From: Siphonodentalium dalli
Lineage: Eukaryota > Mollusca > Scaphopoda > Gadilida > Siphonodentaliidae
Assembly: GCA_032622095.1 (NCBI GenBank)
Contig: CP136067.1
Coordinates: 95,284,707-95,348,706 of the forward strand
Direction: 5' to 3'
DNA: 64,000 nt
This document shows positions 35,847-46,220 of this stretch, piece after piece. The position numbers were made by a program, and so were the translations under genes. Under the pieces are notes generated by a model, which ran no database searches, was not told where the DNA came from, and saw only the letters and a list, made by a program, of their open reading frames with translations. How positions within the stretch are numbered: the first letter of the stretch is position 1; each line of letters opens with the position of its first letter.

Positions 35847-35888
35847 ATGCCGTGATTCGAGTCCCCATATAAATATTATCTCATATAT

Positions 35889-35914
35889 ATTTTGAAGACC
35901 TCTGTTTGTTTGTT

Positions 35915-35950
<36 letters not shown>

Positions 35951-36456
35951 ATTTATACAAATCTACGATTCTCGACCGATCGGGACGAAACTTGGTACGT
36001 GTGTGTAGTTTGACCAGGCGGTGAACGTTGTCGTATTGGCGAGCCCGTGCGGCGCCCGCTTCGCGCATGCGCAGACGAGATCTCGGAAACGGGTGGAGCT
36101 ATCGACTTGAAATTTGCTATGTGAATGTATCTTACCCCGGATACGAATGTTATCGGGTCGCCGAGCCCGTGCGACGCAAGCTTCGCGCATGCGCAGATCA
36201 GATCTCGGAAACGGGTGGAGCTGTCGACTTGAAATTTGCTATGTGAATGTATCTTGCCCCGGATACGAATTTTATCGGGTCGCCGAGCCCGTGCGACGCC
36301 AGCTTCGCGCATGCGCAGACCAGATCTCGGAAACGGGTAGAGCTATCGACTTGAAATTTGGTTTTTGAATAGCCCGGACAACGTCGGGTTGGGTAGAGCT
36401 ATCGACTTGAAATTTGGTTTTTGAATAGCCCGGACAACGTCGGGCTCATCGGCTAG
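35889..36456 (+). mobile_element. Non-autonomous Helitron-like element with tandem 122-bp units
   Basis: The 5' part has (TTTG)n(TCTG)n at 35905-35950. Next come three tandem units of about 122 bases (anchors GAGCCCGTGCG at 36042, 36163 and 36285). The 3' end is a hairpin, AGCCCGGACAACGTCGGGCT (36427-36446), followed by 6 bases and CTAG|T. A hairpin near a CTRR terminus inserted before T is the Helitron signature. The terminal block AGAGCTATCGACTTGAAATTTGG...CGTCGGG is present twice (about 36341-36393 and 36392-36445). The elements ending at 60112 and 50076 are related. No Rep/helicase is encoded. Confidence 0.75.
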
Positions 36457-36723
36457 TTATATATATTTTGAATTGACTTAATTTGGTCACCATTTTTCGA
36501 AGTGATGGCCTTTGAACGCTAAAATCTCCTTAAAACGAATATCTTCGATATGAGGATTTTGAAGTATCCGCAATGAGTTATGGTGAGAGATAATTTGTCC
36601 AATATATAGACTGCTGATATCTTCAGAAACGTATCTGGGCTTTATTTTTATAGAATAAATAAATACAACACGGTCAGACAAATAAACATACTTAAGACAC
36701 ACAATATAGTAAATGGGGACATG

Positions 36724-36855
36724 TCTCTATTCCGAAGGTTCGCTATTCCGACGGTTCACTATTCCGAAGGTTCAATATTCCGAATGTTTACTATTCCGAA
36801 GGTTCGCTATTCCGAAGGTTCTCTATTCCGAAGGATCTCTATTCCGAAGGTGTTT
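36724..36855 (+). repeat. 15-bp minisatellite (CTATTCCGAAGGTTC)n
   Basis: About nine copies of CTATTCCGAAGGTTC with single-base variants lie in tandem. A few decayed copies follow to about 36915. Confidence 0.9.
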
Positions 36856-37159
36856 GCTATTTTAAAGGTTAATTCTATATTCTAAAGTATTGAAAGAGTT
36901 CTCTATCACGAAGACTCTTTTTATTAAGGAAATAACTTAAAACATTAAATCAATAAACGTGATTTTTGTTTTGTTTTCGCGGGTTTCCTTGAGATTTGAC
37001 GTTATTTCTCAATACATATTCACGCCACGCAGCCCACACAATTGCTATGTTTCCATACGATTTAATGACATTGCGTATGACGTTATATCTCAATAATCTT
37101 AGAGGCAAGAATTGGCCGGCTAAAGGCGGATTATAACAGTGGGGCTATAATGCTTACTA

Positions 37160-37500
37160 AATACTGGAGCGCCATTTAAGAAATTGAAGTTAATTTGCTT
37201 GCGTTCCATAGAGTATTGATGCAAGTTGGTCTGACATTTGTGTCAGACCAACTTGCATCCATACTCTATGGAACGCAACAAAATCAACATCCATTACTTA
37301 TATTTACACTCCATCGAGTCCACTGGCAGATTAGAAGAGCATTAGGCGCCCATTTCCAACGTTGTTCTCGTGTCATGATGCAAGTTGCATCTAAACAAAA
37401 ATGGATGCAAGTTGGGGCCAGCACGCGACGTCATGTGACGTAATATCGACCAACCAACGTCCTGCATTCATGTTCCACAGTACGAATGCATGTGTGAGTG
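37160..37500 (+). repeat. Dispersed repeat R4, copy 1, with a perfect-type hairpin
   Basis: At 37201-37276 GCGTTCCATAGAGTATTGAT...GGTCTGACA is followed after 4 bases by its reverse complement (36-base arms, one mismatch). Beyond the hairpin the block ATCAACATCCATTACTTATATTTACACT..TCGAGTC..CTGGCAGATT to GAATGCATGTGTGAGTGTAAATATA matches 40228-40625. The frame at 37195-37443 is part of the repeat. Confidence 0.8.
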
Positions 37501-37588
37501 TAAATATAACATACTGCGTAGCAGAATATCGCTGAATAGACGGGTATGAAATGATCCTAACTGCAGTTGTGACTTTTATTGACTTTAA

Positions 37589-38055
37589 AGGCCCACTTAA
37601 TTTTCGAGTCACCGATTATTTGTTTTTATAGAGCCTTTATGTACGGTTTTAATAACAATTTATGCCATAACATATGAATAAAATACTATAATTCATCACC
37701 ATTTGAAACGTCTGTGTCTCAGAAGATGTCCATAGAGAAATTTAAAACAGCTGAAATCATAAGAAGATTCCCCGTTATGGCTCCCAGAATGCAACATAAT
37801 TCAAACAAAAATGTATTTCAATGGAAGAGGAATAACTTTATCTTTAAAATATAGTGTTATTCCCCATCCATTGAAAATAATACACTTTGTGCAACAAAAC
37901 AAGATGAAACTTAAGCACTAAAACACGTCGGTAACTCACAGTTTATTACACCGGTTAAGTTGACAATACAATGTTAGAGAACTTCCTATTTCAAATGGTA
38001 TATAATATGGCATATATTTTATATGTGATCTGGGGGTTCGCAAATTAAGTGGGCC
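37589..38055. mobile_element. MITE with TTAA flanks and AGGCCCACTTAATTT terminal repeats
   Basis: TTAA at 37585-37588 and 38056-38059 flank matching ends: AGGCCCACTTAATTTTCG on the left, and on the right CAAATTAAGTGGGCC. The interior (467 bases) has no gene. TTAA duplications occur in piggyBac and a few other superfamilies. The termini differ from the CCCTTT MITEs elsewhere in the window, so this is a separate family. Confidence 0.7.
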
Positions 38056-38760
38056 TTAATTTAATGTTGATGTTTCTTTCAAATAAAGATTGCCAGTTCG
38101 GACAGACTGTATCTCTTACATGTAGGTTATTTTAGTCATGCAGTCATCGTGTTTCATCTTTCCATAATAAACGATAAACTGATACTATATTCTTGCTATT
38201 AATAACCGACATCTGGGACAATTTGGGAATTATAATTGGGTGTATAAATGTACTACATGTATATATAGAGGATCTCACATGAGTTTCTATTTTATACGGA
38301 ATTTATCAATTCGATTTGAGACGAGGTTTACCGAGAATCAAATATAATTAAGTGGACGATGTTGATAAATTAGGAAAAATAGAACGAGTTTGAGATACCG
38401 TTTATCACATGATCAAATAAACGCGAAGTATTCATCGAAAACAACAATGAAACTTCAGCAATCGCAAGTCATTTAAATAATGGCGTGACGTCATCGCACG
38501 CGCTAATATTACACTAATTTATGGTCGATTTGAGAAACAATTAGAGTAGATTGGAGAGATCGCTCGGTTTCCGGGCTTTAGTTAATTGTGTGCATGGGTG
38601 AACGAGATCAGCAAGTCAATCAGTTTTCTCGTTAATGACATTTTCTAAGGGCAGCCATCGCTTTTGACTCTTGAGATCGCATGTTGCATCTTAGTAGATA
38701 CATAATTCCAAGACACACAATCGACGCAACAGATTACAGAATTACATAACTTGATACAAT
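38056..38760. other. Non-coding, with a small inverted repeat
   Basis: At 38271-38400 ATCTCACATGAGTTTCTATTTTA...ATTTATCAATTC is mirrored by GTTGATAAATTAGGAAAAATAGAACGAGTTTGAGAT. It is probably a small MITE. No coding evidence. Confidence 0.45.
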
Positions 38761-38763
38761 AAT

Positions 38764-38952
38764 TCACATATATACATTCCATGCAACGTTGAATATCGGG
38801 GCAAGATATGTCCACGCTACCATGCAGTCATTACAAGGCCCTGTCGACGTTATACAATTTTCTTGCATATTCTCATAGCAACCGTAAGCTCCGCCCAATA
38901 GTGAACATCTGTGGAAAGCTCCATTGATCGTGACCGCTTGATATCTGCTCAT
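38764..38952 (-). CDS. Unrecognised small Cys-containing frame, possible exon
   Basis: On the minus strand ATG at 38950-38952 opens a 62-codon frame whose product has five cysteines in INGAFHRCSLLGGAYGCYEN, NCITSTGPCNDCM and an aromatic tail. No signal peptide or known domain is recognised. About 105-155 bases upstream on the same strand lie a TATATATA box (39057-39064) and a palindromic CRE (TGACGTCA, 39104-39111), the same two motifs seen before the lectin gene. This could be a small gene or a single exon, or chance. I make no functional claim. Confidence 0.2.
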   Translation of the reverse strand: MSRYQAVTINGAFHRCSLLGGAYGCYENMQENCITSTGPCNDCMVAWTYLAPIFNVAWNVYM

Positions 38953-39056
38953 AATCGTTGAAACGTCGTTGCCAACGACGAATGGATGATTCCAATATTT
39001 ACGTTGACGTTATTCATGTGCATTGACATATTATTTATAGTCGAATGTGTGAACAG

Positions 39057-39111
39057 TATATATATCGCCTGGCTGTTGCTGTTGTTCCCTTCGCTTGACA
39101 GATTGACGTCA
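39057..39111 (-). promoter_or_regulatory. Candidate minus-strand promoter motifs (CRE, TATA)
   Basis: Reading the minus strand, TGACGTCA (39111-39104) is followed 39 bases later by TATATATA (39064-39057). The spacing is reasonable for a core promoter, but both motifs are short and AT-rich sequence makes TATA runs common. Confidence 0.25.
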
Positions 39112-40227
39112 TACGCTGGTGTTGCCTGCATAAGCACACGTACATGTCGTAGTAATTGGCGACTTGAATTGCAGCAAAACGATGAAATACGTCACGAGTG
39201 CTCCAAATATCTACAGGAAACAACCAGTAAAGATATAAGTTATAACAAACATAATATTTATAATCTACAATCGACTGTTCGTCACATATTATATTCATCA
39301 ATATAAATAATAAGAAATAATTTGATGATAATCCAACTAACGAAAACATGAATGGTGAATAAGACAACAACACTGCAAATAAACGCGCCCAATCAAAATC
39401 AAAAAAACATATTTGTATTCAACTATGTATTTGCTATCTACCGATTATTTTATTCACTGGACCTGTACAAGCTATTAAAAGCCTAAGAATCGCCACCACG
39501 CGTGTATATGTACATCTCTCACATGAATATATTAACTCACTACAGCAACGTTTCAAAAGAATCGCACATAACGTAGTACAAGTCTTACCTACACCCTTTA
39601 GTACAACTATCTTGCAAATAAAAACTGTAATTTTACCCACATGTGGGATGCTCATCATATATACAACAGAGGGCTATCCAGAATAAAACATAACACGGAG
39701 AAAACTACAGGCTCAGTTAAAGATCTGATTTGACACCATCAAACTAATATTGTTACGTGTTAACGAGAAATATGGACAAGATTGAATGAGATTTACACTT
39801 TAAAATTGACCTAGCTTATCGCAAACCAAAAAATAACATATTTTTGATATTTATTGACGACGATAGAAGCCCAAAATACAAAACTCCCCCCCCCCCCCTG
39901 ACTCGGAGTCAGATCGGCCTCGGACTAAAACTTTTAGTGTGTCCCTTCTTTATTTAGAATCAACGAAGTTGTCCATCTCGAATGTTCTGTGTCGTTTTCT
40001 TCGTCTATTCATGGAAGTTTGGGAATAACAGTGTTGGAATAATGTTAAGACTGCCTGATATCGGTTTGTATGTGAATCGGAAATGGCCATCAAGGAAACC
40101 CGAAAGACGGCCACAACAATTGACATTTCAATCGGAAACATGACTACAGTGTTTAAAAATACGTATCACAGTTACTGGAAATAAAGTCCCAAAATGACGT
40201 TTTAATCGAATTTGTAATTTACTCAGA
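39112..40227. other. Non-coding stretch
   Basis: Overlapping frames of 60-110 codons on both strands lack signatures. A C homopolymer (about 14) lies at 39884-39898. GATTTGACACCATC at 39727-39740 recurs at 40230-40243, at the edge of repeat R4. Confidence 0.5.
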
Positions 40228-40625
40228 CCTGATTTGACACCATCTATTAAGAAATTAATGTTGATTTGGATGCAAGTTGGTCTGACATTTTGTGTTGAAC
40301 GCAACAAAATCAACATCCATTACTTATATTTACACTCAACCGAGTCAACTGGCAGATTCAAAGAGTTTAAGCGTCCATTTCCAACATTATTATTATTGTG
40401 GCTCGGTGCAAGTTGCGTCCACATAAACATAAACTGGCAGATTAAACGAGTTTTAAGTGCCCATTTCCAACGTTATTATCGTGGCTCGGTGCAAGTTGCA
40501 TCTAAACAAAAATGGATGCAAGTTTGGGTCATCAGCGCGCGACGTCATATGACGTAATTTCGACCAACCAACGTACTGCATTCATGTTCCACAATGCGAA
40601 TGCATGTGTGAGTGTAAATATACTA
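40228..40625 (+). repeat. Dispersed repeat R4, copy 2
   Basis: A direct-orientation copy of 37160-37500. The hairpin's mirror half is lost (only GATGCAAGTTGGTCTGACATTT remains). An internal segment, CTGGCAGATTAAA..GAGTTTTAAGTGCCCATTTCCAACGTTATTAT..TGGCTCGGTGCAAGTTGC, is duplicated (about 40349-40425 and 40434-40500). Confidence 0.8.
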
Positions 40626-41985
40626 CTAATGTGTTACGTGTTCTATACCGATGAGCCCGTTACATGCTGGACAAGGTGGACCATGATTGCCCTGATGGTT
40701 AGATAATGACTTTCTAAAGATGACAGTTTAACACGTTTTGTAATGATACAGGGGTCCAATGATCGCCATGACATCAATCGTCCATTATTTCGTGTCTCAA
40801 ATATGTAGATAATAAAGGTTATTCTTACACTATAGTTTTCAAAGCAAAACTGATGTATGTTTTGTGGATTTAGCGAAGCATGCGCCATGAAAGTGATGAT
40901 TATTGCAAGGTAATGTTCTCTTGCCCCAGGTAGGAAAATTAAATAAAGTAGTTTCAAATCGGACTGTTAATGGGTCTTCAAATTAATGGCGGATTCAAGC
41001 TAGCAATGCGATTTTGTCAGCTGAAGAAATCAGCAAACTGCTCGAACGATGTTTGCATGTGATTTTCTCATACATGTAAGATGAACACGCCGAATCCGGT
41101 GTATTTAACTAACATTTACATATATAGATAAATTACATCCACATGTGTTTTTTTCATAATACATCATTATTGTTTTTTTCTCCGACGATATCCACATCAT
41201 GTCATATCTCAATTTAGCGATACGTAATATAATGTAGATACGATATAATTCCCACGCGAAGTGCGATATACTATTTTATACATTTTGGACTTGATTGTAA
41301 TAATTATGACGGTCATGTTTCCACGCGCGAATTAGTCAAAATACAAATAGTTCATGTGATCATCAGAACTAGAACATCAGAAAAGCTAGATATGAACCGG
41401 TTTAATAATTTAACTTAAGGTATGAAGAGTCTATGTTGCTTCTAATCACGTGGTGTTATTGTCGATAGCCGTACGTAAATATGAGCATGGGGTTCTTTCA
41501 ACATTGGTTAATGTCAAACCATTGGCTGTATTTATTTATTCTACTTTGAGTTCTGAGTACGTTTCCTTTACAACATAATTTTGCCACACAAACCTCATCA
41601 ATAATTCGGCAGGATCCAAACACGGCATAGCACATTAGCTGGACCACTTAAAATAGGTGTGCTATACCTACCGTACGAGGAGCTGGTATTCGTATAAGTA
41701 TTGCGTACACTATAGACGACCTACTTCGAACAAAAGCGATTCAAGATAAGGGTGGTCTTCGCGTCGCGATGGGTATTGCTGTTAAAATAGTGACATCTGT
41801 TAAAGCCGCTATAAACAGTAAGAATATTAAAAAATAATCACATTGTGTTCTTATAATATGTGTCGCATAAATAGTATATATCTTTATTTCCTCCATCTAG
41901 GTGAGTATGGTTTACAAAATTATAACATAATAATATAGAAAGGAAAATAGATAATAATTCCCGCCATCATGAATCATAAACACTC
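40626..41985. other. Non-coding stretch
   Basis: No gene-like frame or repeat boundary that I can support. The sequence is AT-rich with scattered short poly-T. Confidence 0.5.
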
Positions 41986-41994
41986 ATCCAAACA

Positions 41995-42140
41995 ATCTCG
42001 CACAGGCACACAATCTCATCAGCTTGCATCCGAATCCATATATACACATAGACATACACAAGTTTATACATACATGCACACGCACACACACTCGCACATA
42101 AACACCATTACATACACGCACGTATACATACGCCCGTACA
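41995..42140 (+). repeat. CA-rich simple sequence
   Basis: Degenerate CA/TACA repeats directly precede the left arm of foldback element B. A similar CA-rich run on the same strand (47445-47500) follows the right arm, so the CA runs are in direct and not inverted orientation. Confidence 0.8.
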
Positions 42141-43614
42141 ACATAATATAAACCATATTTACACACCCTATGGACCCCCCAGGACTCTTCCGGACCGATT
42201 TTTTCATGTACCTGGACTCCTCTAGAGTAGAAATCCGGATGTTAACAAGAAAACAACATGGCCGCATGTGACGTAATCCAAGATGGCGCCCATGAGGGTA
42301 GAAAAATTTCGCGATTTTACCATATGTCTATTTATATGACGATTGTGGAAAAACTAATTCAGATATGACATTGCAATGAATTGCATTTTGTTCCTTATAT
42401 ATTTCTACGTCAACTGATATTAAATTTGAAAATCAAAATCCAAGATGGCCGCCAGAATATGCCACAGAATTTGAAAAATTCGATTATTTTTCACAACTTT
42501 TTTCAGAATAAACACAAAACTAATCATAATATGTCACAAATATTTGAATATTATGACGTTTATATGACGGCATGTAATCCCTCAATATCATCTGACAAAA
42601 ACATCGGTAATTGACAACTTAGGGACAACAGTCGGTACATTTCGCGATATTACCCTATGTCAATGTATATGACGATTGTGGAAAAAACAATTGAGTTATG
42701 ACATTGCAATGAATTGCATTTGGTTTCTTGTATATTTCTACGTTAACTGATGTTATATTTGTAAATCAGCATCCAAGATAGCCGCCATAATATGGCTCAG
42801 AATTTGAGAAATTCGATTTGTTTTCAACAATTTTTTCAGAAAGAAAAACAAAACCAATCATAATATGTCACAAATATTTGAACATTATGACGTTTATAAG
42901 ACTGCAACTAATCCTTCAATATCATCTGACAAAACAATCTACAATCGACAACTTAGGGAGAAAACAAAATGGCCGCCATTGTGATCACCCGCAACAGTCG
43001 GTAAATTTCGCGATATTACCCTATGTCCAGTTATATGAGGATTGTGGGTAAGCCATTCGCTGTATTACATGTGGTGTATTCCTCGTAAAGACCCAAAATT
43101 GCCGCTATGGTATGCCTTAATTTAGAGATCATGTCTGTTTTTAACGTATTTTTGTTTATAATTATATAGCCTGGTAGCGTGGTTTACCTGGTATGGAACC
43201 CGAGAGTTCTCGTGACTTATTTGTGTATGTACCTGGACACAACTAAAGTAGAACTTTGAATGATAACAAGAATCGTCTTAGACGCACATGACTTAACCCA
43301 AAATGGCCACAGGAGGGTGAACAATTTTCGCAAATTACCCCTAAGTTTATAGTTACATGATTGGGAAAAAACTATATGAGATATTAAATTGAGGTAAATT
43401 GCGTTTTGTTCCTTATACCATTCCACGTATTGTGCTATGTATTCTGTTCAGAGAGTATAAACCCTCCTATCTACCCACACCAACGAGAAGGAATCAGGCA
43501 CCAGGGCCATTGAAAATAAATCATGTCACGAATGTGTGACAATTTGTATGTACACGTTACAAAAAGTAGCTCCAACATCAACATTATTCATCATGAACAG
43601 ACTCCATGAGTAGC

Positions 43615-43947
43615 CTATGGTAAACAAGACAGGCAAAACACGTATTTATTAATCCTGATATCATCAGATTCAACATCTGCATCGCCAGAGCTTTCAATGT
43701 TTCCTTCGACAAGCAAATATTGGAGTGTTGATGGAAGAATGCCACATTCGGACCACAGTGTCTCTAAAATCCCTTCATCATCGGTCCGTCAATTTTCTAA
43801 TGGTGACAGAATAGTGTACTTATTCAGATGACCAACACGGGAGTTCATCCGTTTTATGTGAGGCGTCAGCGACATCTTACGTTGTGGCATTTTGGATAAG
43901 TCAAATTTTGATGACTCGGTGCCAATTAGTTCACCTTTACCATCCAT
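43615..43947 (-). pseudogene. Unidentified coding remnant inside element B
   Basis: On the minus strand, ATG at 43947 opens 110 codons that stay in one frame with a single TGA (codon 53) before TAG at 43615-43617. The product begins MDGKGELIGTESSKFDLSKM, has a basic middle (PQRKMSLTPHIKRMNS), then after the stop GILETLWSECGILPSTLQYL, an acidic stretch (ESSGDADVESDD) and CLSCLP at the end. Upstream in the same frame, after another stop, LWTWISYRAKNVDTVRSMM reads on, so the original gene was probably longer. The family is not recognised. It lies opposite in direction to the gypsy pol remnant and may be a separate passenger. Confidence 0.45.
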
Positions 43948-44040
43948 CTATATTAGCATCATAGATCTCACTGTGTCAACGTTCTTCGCTCTATAGGAAA
44001 TCCAGGTCCATAAGGCGTCTTATTACCATGCCCGGTATAT

Positions 44041-46220
44041 GCCTACCATCAAGTCTTGGTCAAAGATGAGGACTGCTGAAAGACGGCATTCAGTACAAAA
44101 CACGGAAGCTGGGAATTTGTCAAAATGGCCTTTGGGCTATCGGGAAGCCCTTATACCTGGTCGATGGTAATAAACCTGGTTTTCCAAGGCCTGAACTGGT
44201 CAATAGCATTGTGCTATCTCGACAACGTAGTTATTGGAGGTTTTTCAGTATCTAATCACCTCCAGAATATCCAGGCAATACTACAGAGATTCCGTAAATA
44301 TAACCTGAAATTAAAACCCCAACCTCTTCCAGCACAAAATCGAGTTTTCTAGAAAGAATAGTCAGTCAGGATGGGGTTAAAACTGAATGACGAGTCCCTG
44401 GAAACAGTTAAAAACTGGCTAAGCCCATCAAGTACCAAGAAAGTAGAAAGCTTTTGTGGCCTGGTGATCTACCATCGGGCTTTTGTCAAAAGTTATGTCG
44501 TGCTGCCTAGACCATTATAAGCACTCACGGGAAAACAGCCATTCATAGGGGAAGAACAACAGGAGGCCTTTGATACACTCAATGCATATCTGGTGTCTCC
44601 TCCAGTCTTGGCACTACCCAATAGTGAAGACTCATTTGTCCTGGATTGCGATGGTAGTGGGTGGGCCGTCGATGTGGAGCTCTTGCAGATCATAGGGGAT
44701 GAAGGACGAGTGATTGCCCATGGTAGCTTTATCTTTACCCCCGAGCAAAGCCAGTATTGTACAACACGGAAAGAACTCCTGGCTGTCATAAGTTTTAACC
44801 GGCAATTCCGTCACTACATTTTGGGCAAGCCCTTCCTTTTAAGGCGGATCATAGCAGCCTCAAATGGTTGATGGGTGACGCCCTCTCCAGAATACAAATT
44901 TAGGTAACTTGCCAGCAGTATATCGCGGGCTGTGACCTTGACAAGTTGCCATGCAAGGGCTCCAAATACTGTCAGCGTCTCCATCGAAACTGGGCTAGAT
45001 TTGAAGAGGAAGTTGATAACATTGTGGCTTTAGCCCAGGGTTTATGGGAGTTTGTAACTTAGAATGGCCAAGAGACTCCAGCTGTCTCAATGGTAACCTC
45101 CGCTAATTACTCAGGTGAGGAATGCTGGCAAGATGGATTCCAAGGGCTGCCTTGGGACCCAGGAGGCTACTGGTCGGATTGCGTGCCATGTGTTGTCTGT
45201 GTCTGCCCAGGCACTGGAGATGGATGCACTCAAAATTGGACAAAGATTAATATGAGACAAGTTGCAAGCTCAGATCCATCCCGACCTAACCTTGGCGGGT
45301 ATATATGCACCCTAGTTGAACTTGAGAAACAACGTAAGGAACCGGATCTATCCCCAGTCATTGCGTGGATTGAATCCGATCAAGAACCAACATAGGGTGA
45401 AATATTCATCTCCATTAAGGCCACTAAATATATCTGGATTAATCGTCAGATATTTGTGATAGTAAATGGATTACTGTATAAGATAAAATAGAAATTGGGA
45501 GCAGGTTATATTCATTCCCAGCCAATTTGCGGCTGAAATCTTGGCTATTGCTCATGATATACCCGCGTCTGGTCACCAGGGAGTGGTGCGGACCAAGGCT
45601 AGGGCCAAAAAGTACTTCTATGCATGGAATTACTCAAGACATTGAATCATTCATAGGGGTCTGCCCCCCAATGCAATCAAAGGAAGAAACCATCGAGGCA
45701 TGCCAAATGGGAAATGCAAACTATCCATGTGGGTAATCCAACGGAAAGAGTGTACCTGGATTTCCTGGGACCATTACCATTTAGTGAACAGGATGACAAA
45801 TACATTCTGGTGATCACGGATCAGTTTACTAAGTGGGTGGATTGTATTCCCCTTCCTGATCAGACCACAGAAACGATGGCATGTGCGGCGGTAAATTAAT
45901 TCTTTGCACACTTCGGATGCCGGCCTTGCAAATGTTGACGGGCCAGGGCCCATGTTTTGAAAGTAAACTGTTATGTGCGATCTGCGAGTTACTCCAGATA
46001 CATAAAACCCGAACGCTCCCTTATCAACCTTCGGCAAATGGCCAGGTGGAACGTCAAAACCGGACCCTGATGAATGCTGTCCGATGATTCGCTAACAAAA
46101 ACCAACGAAGCTGTGACAAATTCCTTCCCCAAATAGCGGGCACGCTAAGATCATCAGTGCACATAATTACTGACCAAACCCCAAATAAACTTATGTTGAG
46201 ACGTGAAGTTAATCACCTAG
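44041..46220 (+). pseudogene. Degenerate Ty3/gypsy retrotransposon pol (RT, RNase H, integrase)
   Basis: The order is that of gypsy pol. Reverse transcriptase (44041-44370) starts AYHQVLVKDEDC, hits TGA at 44077, then reads KTAFSTKHGSWEFVKMAFGL and CYLDNVVIGG; the catalytic YLDD is YLDN. RNase H (44521-44850) has FVLDCDGSG and CTTRKELLAVISF..FRHYI. A linker with CKGSKYCQRLHRNW follows at about 44950. The integrase zinc-binding region (45530-45640) reads IAHDIPASGHQGVVRTKARAKKY. The integrase core has YLDFLGPLP and VITDQFTKW (45745-45840). After a frameshift it has LTGQGPCFES, where the second catalytic Asp is Gly, and NGQVERQNRTL, then RSSVH and TPNKLML (to about 46220). There are many stops and frameshifts and no gag, protease or LTRs. 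It is inactive. Confidence 0.9.

Noticed and set aside
41984-42267. Open frames in the CA-rich stretch before element B
   Set aside because: Low-complexity CA/TACA simple sequence gives open frames on both strands.
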